Shown here: positions 1-9,501 of the stretch, in pieces
Layout of the letters: each line of letters opens with the position of its first letter
Position numbering within the stretch: the stretch's first letter is position 1
Assembly: GCA_023454175.1 (NCBI GenBank)
Contig: JAEXRW010000022.1
Coordinates: forward strand, 21,978-85,977
Length of the DNA: 64,000 bases
DNA from: Bacillota bacterium
Lineage (GTDB): Bacteria; Bacillota; Clostridia; Christensenellales; JAEXRW01
Reading direction: 5' to 3'
Notes under the pieces: model-generated
What the model was told of the DNA's origin: nothing
Databases searched by the model: none
The model's input: the letters and a program-made list of their open reading frames with translations, nothing else
Position numbers and translations under genes: made by a program

Positions 1-2264
1 ACGATCCGGATGATGTAGTCTTTTATCGTCCCGTCCTGGGCCCGCACGGTGATGATCACGTATTTGATCTGCCCGGGCGTCAGGCTGACGTTGACTGTAC
101 CGGAAGTGTAAGGAACCGAGCTACCGCCCGTGGATGTGGTGTTTACGACCAGTGAGGAGAATGTAGCCGTCGTATCGTTTTTGGTGATCGTAAACTTCAC
201 GCTCGGTTGCGCGGAGGTCAAAGGCAGCGCATACATCTGTACATCCTTGTTGAAGGCCGGGGACAGCGCGCTCTGGGATACGGTGATGCTTTTCAGGTTC
301 GCGTCCTGTGATATGGCCCGTGTGACCGTAATGGTATATGTTTTGGTGTCCCCGTTCTGCGCCGTTACGATGATCTCCACTTCTTTGGTTTTGCCGGGGT
401 TTACGGTGATGGTTTTGCCCGAAGCGGCGTCGTCCGCCTCGATGATGTATTTCGCCGTTGAATCCGCCACTTCCGGCGCCAGTGTCAGGCTGCCCTGCGT
501 GGTGCTCAATGCCAGCGTATAGTCTTCTTTGCTCTTATCGAAGGCCGGGCTCAGCGCCAGTGTCGTGCCGCTGTAGGTAGCAGTCAGCTTTTTCAGGTCA
601 GCGTTGTTTGAGATCAGCCGTGTTGCGTTGATGACATAATCTCTCGTTGATTTGTCCTGCGCGGTGACTCGTACGATTATTTTCCTGCTCTCCCCGGGCT
701 TCAGGCTGACGGTCGAGCTTTGGCTTCTTTCAGTCTCTTCGTCCTGCAAAATGGCTCTGATCTTGTAGGATGCCTTGTAGCCTTCCACTGTGGGATAGAG
801 TTTGAAGCTGGAGACGGTGTTGGACAGGGTCAGCGTATAAGTCGTGGTGGCTTTGTTGAACACAGGGCTGACGGTCACTCCGGTGGTCGTGTACGTCAAT
901 CTTGCAAGGTTCTTGTTGCTGGATGCCGCCCGCTTCACGGTCAGGGTATAGGTCACGCTTTTCAGGCCGCTTGCTTTTGTGGGCACCACTTTGATGGAGT
1001 ACTTCGCGCTGGAGCCCATGTATTTGAAGCTTACGTCCCTGTAGGATACCTTCCTTCCGGCGATATACAGGGTGCTGCTTTTATCATACAGTACGGGCGT
1101 GATCCTGGCGGATGTTACGCCTTCACCAAGTACGAGCGTGATCGTCCTGTCGTTCGGATCAAACACTTCCGTGAAGCTGCCCGTGCCGGTTCCGCCCGTG
1201 ATGGAGAATCCGATGCTCTTGAGCTGGTTGCCGTAATACGAATAGTTCCCTTGTTTGGGTACCGTGATGGTTATGTTCTTTGTTTCCCCTTCCGCCACCG
1301 TCACTTTGGTGGGTGTCAGGGTGGGCAGCGTGTATCCGGACGGTACGCTCTTTATTTTCACCCAGTAGTCGTCCGCTTCCAGTTGCCCCAGCGTATACAG
1401 GCCGCTGCTGTTCGTTGTTCCGCTGCCCACGGACGCGGTGCAGGCTGCATCCGTGTAGATCCCCACTTCCACACCCTGGAAGGCATAACCGCTTCCGATA
1501 TCATCCTTTACGGTGACATTCAGGGTGGCGTAGAGGGCTCTTTTCACAGTCACGGTATACTCTTTTGTTGTGGTGTCCTGCGCAGTCACCTGGAATTTTA
1601 CGATCTTGCTGTCGCCCGGGGTGGGGAGGCTTACGCTGTAGCCGGTCGTTGCATTGTACGCGCCGTAGGTCGGTGTTGCGGTCTCGCCCACCTTCAGGGT
1701 GGAAAGGCCGGAGTTGGCTTCCGCTTTCACCACCGTGGAATTGGATTCTTTGGGTACCGTCAGCGTATAGCTGGTCGTGGCCTGCGCAAAGGTCGGGGAA
1801 AGTGTGCCGGGCGTTCCGGTGAGTGTCTTCAGATTGCAGTCGTCTGCTTTGGCCCTTGTGATCGTTATCGTATAGGTTTCCAGATCTGTGGTTGGATAAT
1901 CGACGGAGAATACATAGAATTTGACCGTTTTGGTTTCATTATTGGTCACCGATACTGTCTTTTGGTTTGAACCGGTCACTGCGTCTGCGACCAGCGAAGT
2001 GAGGCCGACCTTCGCGCTGGCATTATTCGCCGTCGCTGTGAGCGTTACGTTGGGGTCGGTGTAGGATGTGGGCAGGGCCAGGCTGTAATTCAAAGTACCC
2101 GGGCTGAAGGTTGGGTTTAAATTCACGCCTGAAACGCTCACTGCGATACTTTTCAGCGTATTGTCGTCATCACCTGGTGCCGCAAACGCTGTCATGGGCA
2201 GCAGCGTTACGATCAGGGCCAGCGCCACTGCAAAAGTGATGGTTTTCCGAAAGAGCTTCTTCAT
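1..2264 (-). CDS. Secreted surface protein with cadherin-like beta-sandwich repeats (C-terminus outside window)
   Basis: An open minus-strand frame runs from an ATG at 2264 to the window edge, giving about 754 residues with the C-terminus missing. The N-terminus MKKLFRKTITFAVALAL and a TAFA/APG cleavage site form a typical signal peptide. The mature protein is a string of 80-100-residue repeats with the pattern L..L...G..LSP.F......Y.L and ending Y.ITVTRA, as in the cadherin-like beta-sandwich family. Around residues 250-330 there is one different domain (LNVTVKDDIGSGYAFQGVEVGIY) resembling a SpaA/Cna-B or carboxypeptidase-regulatory fold. Composition is rich in Thr, Ser and Val with almost no Cys, as expected for an exported adhesin or envelope scaffold. 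The anchor, if any, lies outside. Specific role unknown. Confidence 0.85.
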   Translation of the reverse strand, partial: MKKLFRKTITFAVALALIVTLLPMTAFAAPGDDDNTLKSIAVSVSGVNLNPTFSPGTLNYSLALPTSYTDPNVTLTATANNASAKVGLTSLVADAVTGSNQKTVSVTNNETKTVKFYVFSVDYPTTDLETYTITITRAKADDCNLKTLTGTPGTLSPTFAQATTSYTLTVPKESNSTVVKAEANSGLSTLKVGETATPTYGAYNATTGYSVSLPTPGDSKIVKFQVTAQDTTTKEYTVTVKRALYATLNVTVKDDIGSGYAFQGVEVGIYTDAACTASVGSGTTNSSGLYTLGQLEADDYWVKIKSVPSGYTLPTLTPTKVTVAEGETKNITITVPKQGNYSYYGNQLKSIGFSITGGTGTGSFTEVFDPNDRTITLVLGEGVTSARITPVLYDKSSTLYIAGRKVSYRDVSFKYMGSSAKYSIKVVPTKASGLKSVTYTLTVKRAASSNKNLARLTYTTTGVTVSPVFNKATTTYTLTLSNTVSSFKLYPTVEGYKASYKIRAILQDEETERSQSSTVSLKPGESRKIIVRVTAQDKSTRDYVINATRLISNNADLKKLTATYSGTTLALSPAFDKSKEDYTLALSTTQGSLTLAPEVADSTAKYIIEADDAASGKTITVNPGKTKEVEIIVTAQNGDTKTYTITVTRAISQDANLKSITVSQSALSPAFNKDVQMYALPLTSAQPSVKFTITKNDTTATFSSLVVNTTSTGGSSVPYTSGTVNVSLTPGQIKYVIITVRAQDGTIKDYIIRI

Positions 2265-2366
2265 CTCTGCTTCCTTCTTTCTTTGGCTTTTTTATATTTT
2301 GAAATCAATATCCCGATCTATCGTGAACAGTTTCCTGCTAAGAAAAAGGTAATGGCGCCTTCTTTG

Positions 2367-2432
2367 GATATCCTCGTTTCGGGAACGCGTGATGGCTGTA
2401 AGAAAAAAAGAAGTGCGGAAACGATATCACGC
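2367..2432 (-). promoter_or_regulatory. Overlapping inverted repeats in the leader of the surface-protein gene
   Basis: Two inverted repeats share sequence: GATATCCTCGTTTC (2367-2380) with GAAACGATATC (2418-2428), and GCGTGAT (2387-2393) with ATCACGC (2426-2432). The right arms overlap, so the two stems are mutually exclusive in RNA. This lies in the roughly 190-nt leader between the promoter at 2462-2490 and the start at 2264. It matches no riboswitch class I recognise. The rest of 2265-2711 is AT-rich and holds no gene. Confidence 0.35.
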
Positions 2433-2461
2433 TTGTCCCCAATTATTATATCCTGATGATA

Positions 2462-2490
2462 ATTATATGTACTTTCTCCAATAATTACAA
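2462..2490 (-). promoter_or_regulatory. Sigma-A-like promoter for the surface-protein gene
   Basis: Read on the minus strand, TTGTAA (2490-2485), a 17-bp spacer and TATAAT (2467-2462). It would start transcription near 2455 and give a long leader ahead of the signal-peptide ORF. Confidence 0.6.
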
Positions 2491-2711
2491 TATACTTTCG
2501 TAATATATTTATAGTCCCGGATGCTCCTTCAATGGTCTCATGCCCATCTCATTGAGGTCTCATAACACTATTGCAATTATATTTTAACACATTATCCGAA
2601 CTTTGGGAATCCTGTTGTTTGTAAATTATCATATATTTTTGGATTCATTGAAGTGATGGAAAGAGGATTCCTCGTGCTTTATGAAATGGTTTGGCTATTG
2701 GGGCGGACGCG

Positions 2712-3725
2712 CTATTGCTTCATTTGTGCGATCTTCACCCCTGTGTAGTAATGCTTCAGGATCTGTGCGTAATTGCTGCCCCCCTTTGCCATTGCATTGG
2801 CCCCCGTCTGGCTCATCCCCACCCCATGCCCGTATCCTTTTGTGTGGAATGTGACGGAGCTGCTTGATACGCCGATGGTGAAGTTCGTGCTGTCCAGATC
2901 GAAAAGGCTGCGGATCTCCCGCCCGGTGAAACGCTTGCCTCCGATTGTAACGGTGTCCACCCTCCCGCTTGCGGTGCGTTTGATCTCCCCTACGGTGCCC
3001 TCAGGGCTTTTCCCGTTGATCTTGGCGCCCTCCTTCGTTATCGCGGTGATGAATTCACTGGCTGTCACCGTCTTCGTCCCCGTGAAGTGCGGTGCATCCT
3101 CCTCCCCCCTGCTCTCCACCGCGCGCAGGTACGGCAGGAATGCCGAGTATACCTTCTCCACATCCTCTGTCATCCCTCCCGATGTGGAGTGGAAAAGCGC
3201 TTTGATGGGCTGTCCGTCGTACACCATGATCTGTCCTTTGGTGGCGTTTACCGCGGCCTCCAGTTTTTGTTCATATGCCTCGAAATTGCTTCCCCATTTG
3301 GCCTGTCGCGCCTCCCTGTCGCTGTAGGCCTGGTCCCTGCTGCTGTCCGTACTCATGTCCGCCCCTTCCTTCACGCTGCTGCCCCCGTTCTGCATCTTTT
3401 CCAGCGTATACGTACGCGCAGCCACCGCCTGCGCCTTCAATGCCTCGGGCTCGAATGTCGCCGGCATCTCCCCCGCCACCACGCCTGTGATATATTCCTC
3501 GAGGTCGATCTTGGTCGTCTTTCCGCTTTTCACGTCATACAGGTCCAGGCTCGCCACAGCTTTCCCGTAGGTCTCATCTACCGGGGAGGCTGACCGGTCA
3601 CCGGCCCCCAGGTTGGGGATGGACAGGCATATGAGGGCCGGGATGATCACGCACGCCGCCATTGCGGATAAAAAGAAAAGGAATACTCCCCGCTTGCCCA
3701 GCCTGTCTCCCAGCGATATTCGCAT
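2712..3725 (-). CDS. spoIID: Stage II sporulation protein D (peptidoglycan lytic transglycosylase)
   Basis: 337 residues with one N-terminal membrane segment (about 14-36) and an extracytoplasmic SpoIID/LytB domain. SpoIID cleaves peptidoglycan glycan strands during forespore engulfment. The catalytic region is clear: EEYITGVVAGEMPATF (about residues 77-92) holds the conserved Glu of GEMP, followed by ALKAQAVAARTY, and the C-terminus carries GYGHGVGMSQTGANAMA. Odd point: where many clostridial SpoIIDs have a Cys/His cluster before QAY, this one reads EGADMSTDSSRDQAY with no Cys or His. The start has a GGAAGGCGG ribosome site and sits 30 nt below a sigma-E-like promoter. It is the last gene of ywmB-murA-spoIID, the order found in Bacillus. 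Confidence 0.93.
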   Translation of the reverse strand: MRISLGDRLGKRGVFLFFLSAMAACVIIPALICLSIPNLGAGDRSASPVDETYGKAVASLDLYDVKSGKTTKIDLEEYITGVVAGEMPATFEPEALKAQAVAARTYTLEKMQNGGSSVKEGADMSTDSSRDQAYSDREARQAKWGSNFEAYEQKLEAAVNATKGQIMVYDGQPIKALFHSTSGGMTEDVEKVYSAFLPYLRAVESRGEEDAPHFTGTKTVTASEFITAITKEGAKINGKSPEGTVGEIKRTASGRVDTVTIGGKRFTGREIRSLFDLDSTNFTIGVSSSSVTFHTKGYGHGVGMSQTGANAMAKGGSNYAQILKHYYTGVKIAQMKQ

Positions 3726-3755
3726 AGTCCACCGCCTTCCAAAGCTGTATGGCTA

Positions 3756-3785
3756 TGTTTATGAGTCGCATGCCTTTGATATGAC
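3756..3785 (-). promoter_or_regulatory. Sigma-E-like (mother-cell) promoter of spoIID
   Basis: On the minus strand GTCATATC (3785-3778), a 14-bp spacer and CATAAACA (3763-3756). This fits the sporulation sigma-E pattern (TCATATT, about 14 bp, CATACA-T) well. spoIID belongs to the sigma-E regulon in Bacillus, which supports the call. Confidence 0.6.
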
Positions 3786-3911
3786 CCGTTCGGCAGCAAA
3801 AAGAAAAGCCGCCGTTCAGGCAGCATATTCTTCGGATTTATGCATGGTGGTTTTCACTGAATTTTACATGCCCGCCAGGGCGTCTCCGGTCCTATATAAC
3901 AATAATGGATT

Positions 3912-5201
3912 TTAATAAGCCAGCGCCACGGCTTCCACTGCCGGCCTCGCGATCTTTTCCCGTTCAATGTTTGCACCCAGGCTTGCCAGCATCCCATCCA
4001 GGTTTTCATATCCCCTGTCGATGTGGTCAGCGTCTTCGATGATGGTCGTGCCCTCCGCCGTCAGCCCCGCCAGCACCATTGCCGCTCCTGCGCGCAGGTC
4101 CGGCGCCTTCACCCTTGCGCCTGTCAGGCTTTCCACTCCGTCCACCACGGCTGTCCTGCCGCGCAGGCTGATCTTGGCGCCCATTTTTAAAAGTTCATCC
4201 ACATGGCGGAATCTTCCGTCAAAAACCGTTTCCTCGATGCGGGATATGCCTTCTGCCGTGGATGCCAGCGCCATGAACTGCGCCTGCATATCGGTGGGGT
4301 ATCCCGGGTACGGCATGGCCTTGATATCCGCGGCCCGCAGCCTTTTGTCGGCAGTCACCCGGATGCTCCTTGGATATTCCATCACGTTTGCGCCCATTCG
4401 CCGCAACGCACTGGTCACAGCCTTGAGATGTTCAGGGTTCACGTTCTGCACAGCCACATTGCCTCCCGTTGCCGCAGCCGCCATCATCAGCGTTCCCGCC
4501 TCGATCCGGTCGGGGATGGGCGTGTGCGCGGCTCCGTGCATTCTTTTCACGCCGTCGATACGGATCACGCTCGAACCCGCTCCGTATATTTTGGCGCCCA
4601 TCTTTTTCAGCAGGAAAGCCAGGTCCTCCACCTCGGGTTCCGCCGCGGCGTTCCGCAGGATGGTCGTTCCCTCCGCCAGGGTCGCCGCCATCATCAGGTT
4701 TTCCGTTGCCCCCACGCTGGGGAAGGAAAGAAAGATATCAGCGCCGCGCAGCCTATCTGTTCTGGCTTTTACCTGGCCGTCCTGTGCTTCGATGTTTGCG
4801 CCCATCGCCATAAACCCTGCAAGGTGCAGGTCTACGGGTCTGGAGCCGATATTGCACCCGCCCGGCGAGGTTGTGCACACCAGGCCGCAACGGGTGAGGA
4901 GCGGCCCGCTGATGAGGAAGGATGCGCGCAGCTTCTTCATGATTTTCACATGATCGGTATCGCAGCCCAGGTCCATGCACTGCATGTGCAGCGTACGGTC
5001 CTCATAGGTAGCTGAGATGCCCAGCGCGGAGATCACTTCGCACATTGCAAATACGTCGGATAATGCCGGTACATCTTCTATTGTGACTGGATCGTCGGTG
5101 AGAAGCGATGCTGCCATCATGGGAAGGATCGAGTTTTTTGCCGTGTTTGCCTTTATTTTGCCCGAAAGCGGCGGGCTTTTCTGGACGTACAGCCTGCTCA
5201 A
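3912..5201 (-). CDS. murA: UDP-N-acetylglucosamine 1-carboxyvinyltransferase
   Basis: About 429 residues. MurA transfers enolpyruvate from PEP to UDP-GlcNAc, the first committed step of peptidoglycan synthesis in the cytoplasm. The Lys-Asn pair of the substrate site is present near the N-terminus (TAKNSILPMM), and the loop with the PEP/fosfomycin-reactive Cys reads SPGGCNIGSRPVDLHLAG. The two inside-out alpha/beta repeats cover the full family length. No ATG fits: a TTG at 5201 lies 7 nt after GGGGG, while an upstream GTG at 5207 is only 1 nt from it, so TTG is preferred. Between YwmB and SpoIID, as in Bacillus murAA; a link to sporulation is inferred. Confidence 0.95.
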   Translation of the reverse strand: MSRLYVQKSPPLSGKIKANTAKNSILPMMAASLLTDDPVTIEDVPALSDVFAMCEVISALGISATYEDRTLHMQCMDLGCDTDHVKIMKKLRASFLISGPLLTRCGLVCTTSPGGCNIGSRPVDLHLAGFMAMGANIEAQDGQVKARTDRLRGADIFLSFPSVGATENLMMAATLAEGTTILRNAAAEPEVEDLAFLLKKMGAKIYGAGSSVIRIDGVKRMHGAAHTPIPDRIEAGTLMMAAAATGGNVAVQNVNPEHLKAVTSALRRMGANVMEYPRSIRVTADKRLRAADIKAMPYPGYPTDMQAQFMALASTAEGISRIEETVFDGRFRHVDELLKMGAKISLRGRTAVVDGVESLTGARVKAPDLRAGAAMVLAGLTAEGTTIIEDADHIDRGYENLDGMLASLGANIEREKIARPAVEAVALAY

Positions 5202-5483
5202 ACACACACCCCCGTTTTGGATTATGGCGCGCAGCGCGCGTTTGCGCCACGCTGTGACTGATCATATTTTTTGAACTTCGGCCTTTGTGTAGTCCCGATA
5301 TTATTTGCCTCATGTTCTTTGAATTGCTTTACCTTGTAGTGCAATGGCTCTTCTGCTTAAATGTGTTTTGTATAATTTCGTAATTTCCACCTTCTATAGT
5401 ATGAATGATGTTTCACGCCTGTTAATGTTCAGGGCCGTTTGTATTGTTGCAAACGGGCGGGAAGTCGTCCTTTTTTGCAGTGG

Positions 5484-6221
5484 TCAGTAGTTATCCAAAA
5501 CAGCGGGGATGCCGATCAGCACGTTCGTTTTCCCTGTCGTCGTCTGCCGCATCGCGATCTGGATATTGCACCGCTGCCCGCCGTTTATCAGGTATACCGG
5601 CTCGGCATTTGCGTATGCGAATGTGGAGATGTAATTCTCGCCAAAGCTTCCCTGTATATCGGCAGCCTTTATACGTTTGAAAACATTGTCGCAGATACCT
5701 GTCATTTCCGTACGTGTCATGCTCCGCGTTATGCCTGTCATTTGCCTGTATACATCCGCGCCCGGTTCATGCTGCAGCATCCTCTGTAAGCTCTCCTCTG
5801 CTGTCCGGATGGCATTTTCATTGGCAGTGGTTTGGATGGCGCCCAGCAGCACCAGGTTTTGCGTGTCGGGGAAATACGTCGTACAGATGGCGATGTTCAG
5901 TTCGCCGCTTCTGCCGTGCAGTTCCGTTTCATTTTCTTGCGGTGTGCCGTATTGCTGCGTTTCGGTTTTCAGTCCGATCGCCCTCGCCATGTCGCCTACT
6001 ATCCTGGATACGGCCTCGCCGCTCTTTTCTCCCGCATATTTCCAGTATGCCCGTATGCTGTATTGGCCCGCCTGCGCCCCGCTTGCATCCCAGGCCGACT
6101 GAAGCAGCCGGTTCTCCGCGCCCCCGGCTTTTGCCGGGATGGATGCTGCGATGATGATGCAAAGGATGATCACGAACAAAACGGTGGTTCCCGCGGCCAG
6201 TCTTTTTCCGAATAAAGTCAA
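5484..6221 (-). CDS. ywmB: YwmB-family (TATA-box-binding-like) exported protein
   Basis: About 245 residues with one N-terminal membrane segment or signal anchor (TTVLFVIILCIIIAASI). The C-terminus NIQIAMRQTTTGKTNVLIGIP...NY matches the YwmB family, whose structure resembles a TATA-box-binding-protein fold although it acts outside the membrane. Function unknown; in spore formers the gene precedes murA and spoIID, as here. A TTG at 6221 is preferred because GGAGGAGG lies about 7-10 nt upstream; a longer frame opens at 6302 without a ribosome site. About 280 nt separate it from murA. Confidence 0.78.
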   Translation of the reverse strand: MTLFGKRLAAGTTVLFVIILCIIIAASIPAKAGGAENRLLQSAWDASGAQAGQYSIRAYWKYAGEKSGEAVSRIVGDMARAIGLKTETQQYGTPQENETELHGRSGELNIAICTTYFPDTQNLVLLGAIQTTANENAIRTAEESLQRMLQHEPGADVYRQMTGITRSMTRTEMTGICDNVFKRIKAADIQGSFGENYISTFAYANAEPVYLINGGQRCNIQIAMRQTTTGKTNVLIGIPAVLDNY

Positions 6222-6353
6222 ATATCCGCCTCCTCCGTTACCATTCTTCCCCCGCATTTGCCATACTATACCGATAAAGGGATGGTCAGGGAAGGCGGTC
6301 ATGGTTGGGGACCGCTTATATAAATCAAGATGTTTGCCCTAAAAGGCATGCAT

Positions 6354-6453
6354 CCATTCTCCATTGTCATTCATAATTGAAAAGGCCCGGCGATCTTGTA
6401 TCGTCCGGGCCTAACCTTAACGCTCAACTCTCAACTTTCAACTGTCAACTGGC
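6354..6453. repeat. Heptanucleotide array at the 3' end of the symporter gene
   Basis: 6425-6450 reads CAACTCT, CAACTTT, CAACTGT, CAACT with a strict 7-nt period and ends 3 nt from the stop codon of the minus-strand symporter. A second degenerate array (CCATTCT, CCATTGT) lies at 6354-6367, beyond the terminator. Confidence 0.8.
6381..6412 (-). terminator. Rho-independent terminator of the symporter gene
   Basis: On the minus strand AGGCCCGG and CCGGGCCT arms extended by CGAT/ATCG, followed by TTTT. Confidence 0.85.
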
Positions 6454-7944
6454 TTATGCCGGTTCCTCTTTCACACCGAACGCATTGTCGATGTGTTCCT
6501 TGGAATATTTGAATTTCAGTGAAAACGCCGTGACGATGGGCACGATCACCACAGACCCCGCCATTGCCATCACGCCAATGAAAGGCGCCTGTGCCTTGGC
6601 CGCGTCCACGCCGCCCGTGAATCCGAAGAAGAGGGCCAGGCCGATGGTCACAGCGATGCCGGTGATAAAGCCGGCCCACGCGCCCGCCTTGGTGGTCTTT
6701 TTCCAGAAGAGCCCGTAGATGTATGGCCCCAGGAACGCGCCTGCGATGGCTCCCCAGGAGAAGCTCATCAGCGTCAGTATCTCCGCCACCTGGAAAGCCG
6801 CCACCAGCAGGGACAGTCCCGCGAAGAGGATGCACAGCAGCCGCATCAGCAGCACCACGCTCTTCTGTTTCATGTTTTTCTTGATCACGCCCTTGCCCAG
6901 GTCCATGCTGATGGCCCCGCTGGAGACCAGCACCAGCGAGGAGAGCGTGGACATGGAGGCTGCCAGCACGAGGATGATGATGAGTCCCAGCATCCACTCC
7001 GGCAATGCCGTTTGCAGCATGGTCGGCATGATGGCGTCGTTGCCGCCCTTGGGCATCGTGTTGTTCAGGTAGATGGGTCCGAATACGCCCGAGAAATAGG
7101 CCCCGCCTGCGATGATCAGGGCAAATACCGTAGTGATCACCGTGCCGCGTACGATGGCGGGTTTATCTTTTATGGCGTAGTATTTGTGCACCATCTGCGG
7201 CATCCCCCATACGCCCACCGAAGTGAGGAGGAATACCCAGATCAGGTTCATGAATCCGGGGTTCTGCGAGATATCCAGCAGTTTCGGGCTTATCGCGCCC
7301 AGCTTGGAAAGCCCCTCTCCCAGGCCGCCCACGATCGGGTTGGATACGATGAAAATCACCATCAGCAGCACGCCGCCCAGCATGACGATGCCCTGGATGA
7401 AATCCGTCAGCGCCGTGGCAAAGTACCCGCCTGCGGCCAGGTAGATCGCGGTCAGCAGCGCCATGCCGCCCATGCACCAGAGATAATCGATGCCGAATAC
7501 GCTCGTGAAGATGAGTCCGAGCCCCTGGTACACTGATGCGCAGTAGGGTACGAGGAAGATGAAGATTGCGAGGGCCCCTGCGATCTTCAGCCCCTTGCTT
7601 TTGTACCGTTTCTCCAGGAATTCCGGCATGGTGGCCGCGTTCAGCCGCTGCGTCATGGCGCGCGTCCGTTTTGCCAGGATCTGCCATGCCAGGAAGCTGC
7701 CGATGAAAGCGTTCCCAAGGCCGATCAGGACCGACCAGATGCCGAAATTCCACCCGAACCTCCCCGCATAGCCGATGAATATGACCGCGGAAAAATAGGT
7801 GGTGCCGTACGCAAATGCGCTCATCCACGCGCCCATCTTGCGCCCGCCCAGGAAAAAATCTTCGGTGGTCTTCGATCTTCGGATGGAATAGATTGCGATA
7901 ACGATTAAAAGTGCCGCATAAATGCCCAGAAATGCATACTTCAT
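6454..7944 (-). CDS. Sodium:solute symporter (SSS family)
   Basis: About 496 residues with roughly 13 membrane segments, the size and topology of the SSS family (PutP/PanF type), which couples Na+ entry to uptake of a small organic solute. Family features include the N-terminal hairpin and linker SKTTEDFFLGGRKMGAWMSA, YFSAVIFIGYAGRFGW, and AGGYFATALTDFIQGIVM. The substrate cannot be read from sequence. The gene appears monocistronic with its own terminator. Two starts are possible: ATG 7944 with AGGACTC in front (used here) or ATG 7956, which directly abuts GGAAGG. Confidence 0.88.
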   Translation of the reverse strand: MKYAFLGIYAALLIVIAIYSIRRSKTTEDFFLGGRKMGAWMSAFAYGTTYFSAVIFIGYAGRFGWNFGIWSVLIGLGNAFIGSFLAWQILAKRTRAMTQRLNAATMPEFLEKRYKSKGLKIAGALAIFIFLVPYCASVYQGLGLIFTSVFGIDYLWCMGGMALLTAIYLAAGGYFATALTDFIQGIVMLGGVLLMVIFIVSNPIVGGLGEGLSKLGAISPKLLDISQNPGFMNLIWVFLLTSVGVWGMPQMVHKYYAIKDKPAIVRGTVITTVFALIIAGGAYFSGVFGPIYLNNTMPKGGNDAIMPTMLQTALPEWMLGLIIILVLAASMSTLSSLVLVSSGAISMDLGKGVIKKNMKQKSVVLLMRLLCILFAGLSLLVAAFQVAEILTLMSFSWGAIAGAFLGPYIYGLFWKKTTKAGAWAGFITGIAVTIGLALFFGFTGGVDAAKAQAPFIGVMAMAGSVVIVPIVTAFSLKFKYSKEHIDNAFGVKEEPA

Positions 7945-8060
7945 GAGTCCTGCCATCCTTCCGTATTACTTGTTGTAAATAATATAAAAACTGCCGTTCT
8001 ACATTTTTATATATTACATGATATTACATTGTTCTTCAAGCGTTTTATTGGGATCAAGGG

Positions 8061-9158
8061 TCAGCGGCCTGCTCCGTTTTTGCGTTTTCGTTGGTAAAAA
8101 GCCCTGTCCGCCGCCTTTATGAGTTCCTCGCCATTGGCTGCGTCCTGCGGGTAGGATGCCACGCCATATGTCAGGGATATGTCCTTGAGTGTCTTTCCGT
8201 CGTAGTTGAATTCCATGGAGGATATCGTCCTGTTCAGTTCTTCGGCGCGTTTGACGGCCTCATGAGCGGTGCACTCGGTCAGTATCAATACAAATTCGTC
8301 CCCACCGTACCTGCAGGCGATATCCGAGCTGCGCACTTTGGAGCCGAGCACCACGGCTGTGTTTCTGAGCACATGGTCGCCCATCATATGCCCGTATGTA
8401 TCGTTGATATGTTTGAATTCATTGATATCCGCCATGATGAGCGAGAGCGGTCTGTTTTTGCGTTTGGCGCGGCTGATCTCCTTTTTCAGTGTCTCCTCCA
8501 TGTATCTCCGGTTGAAAAGTCCCGTCAGTGCGTCACGTACCGAAAGCTCCAGGAGCGCCTCTCCCTTCTCTTCCAGTTGCTTTCTTTGTTTTTCGATCTG
8601 GTCGATGTGCTTGCGCATCACCACGCTGGAGATGATGCCGAGCGTCGCTGTGAAAAGAACAAAGAATAGAAGGCTCGGCCAGTTAATGCTCAGGAGTGCA
8701 GGGTTCAAAATGATCATCAATGTCAAGCCGGTTATTTGCACGGCAGCGATAGCGGCGGTTATCCTCGATGAAAGAAATATGGAGCACAATTGGATGGAAA
8801 GTGTGATGTATATGAGCGGCACGAAATCACCGCTGGATATGGAAGGGTCCAAAAGGATGGAGAACCACGGCCCGGCCACCATGCATATCATCGTCACCCA
8901 CGCGCTGATGATGTATTTGCCTTTGATATTTGAAATATATCCGGCCACGAGGCCCGCCAGTAGGCTTCCCACCAGTAGCAGGTAAAAAAAGAGCCGGCCG
9001 CCGGTATCCACGAGGCTCACCAATACCAGTGTGGCTGTCAATAGGAAAATAAAAAAGGTCTGTACCCACAGCAGGAATACCGGTCTGCTGCCTGCATAGC
9101 CCGCGCTTCCAAAACGGTACTTATTGGTGATTCGCTTGAAAAACGGGCTTTTCTTCAT
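8061..9158 (-). CDS. Membrane-bound GGDEF diguanylate cyclase
   Basis: 365 residues. Five or six hydrophobic segments (about 28-195) form a membrane sensor region with no recognised named domain, followed by a short coiled coil (QIEKQRKQLEEKGEALLEL) and a C-terminal GGDEF domain. The active site RYGGDEFVLIL is intact, DALTGLFNRRY and FKHINDTYGHMMGD are present, and an RSSD five residues before GGDEF fits the product-inhibition I-site. It should make c-di-GMP from GTP. ATG 9158 has AAAGGACACC in front; a longer frame from 9221 has no ribosome site. No EAL domain and no c-di-GMP effector is visible nearby. Confidence 0.92.
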   Translation of the reverse strand: MKKSPFFKRITNKYRFGSAGYAGSRPVFLLWVQTFFIFLLTATLVLVSLVDTGGRLFFYLLLVGSLLAGLVAGYISNIKGKYIISAWVTMICMVAGPWFSILLDPSISSGDFVPLIYITLSIQLCSIFLSSRITAAIAAVQITGLTLMIILNPALLSINWPSLLFFVLFTATLGIISSVVMRKHIDQIEKQRKQLEEKGEALLELSVRDALTGLFNRRYMEETLKKEISRAKRKNRPLSLIMADINEFKHINDTYGHMMGDHVLRNTAVVLGSKVRSSDIACRYGGDEFVLILTECTAHEAVKRAEELNRTISSMEFNYDGKTLKDISLTYGVASYPQDAANGEELIKAADRAFYQRKRKNGAGR

Positions 9159-9501
9159 GGTGTCCTTTGTGTCAATAAAAATATATATATTCAATAATAA
9201 TGGATTTGCCGAAAAAGGCAATATGATAATTCGGGTGTATTCATTGTTTCATGCGATTTTGAACGTGAATTTTTTGTCTTGCTATTTCTGAAGCGGTTGA
9301 ATAGGGGTCGAGTACCTTCCGCATTCCCGCGTGTGAAGGATCTTACGCCCGGAATATCGTTGATCTGTACCGCCTGTTTTGGGCAGTAGTCCTGGCAGGC
9401 AATGTAGCGCAGCACCTTCTTCTCTTATACCGGTTTCTTATCGGCGATCCTATTGGTTCCAAATCGGCATCTGCGTCTCATTGGTAATATCCATATCTTT
9501 C
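9159..9501. other. Intergenic stretch without recognised content
   Basis: About 340 nt between two minus-strand genes. I see no convincing ORF, RNA gene or terminator; short frames here have no ribosome sites. Confidence 0.6.

Noticed and set aside
720..1970. A 416-codon plus-strand frame
   Set aside because: It is antisense to the cadherin-like surface protein, whose repeats and signal peptide are clear.
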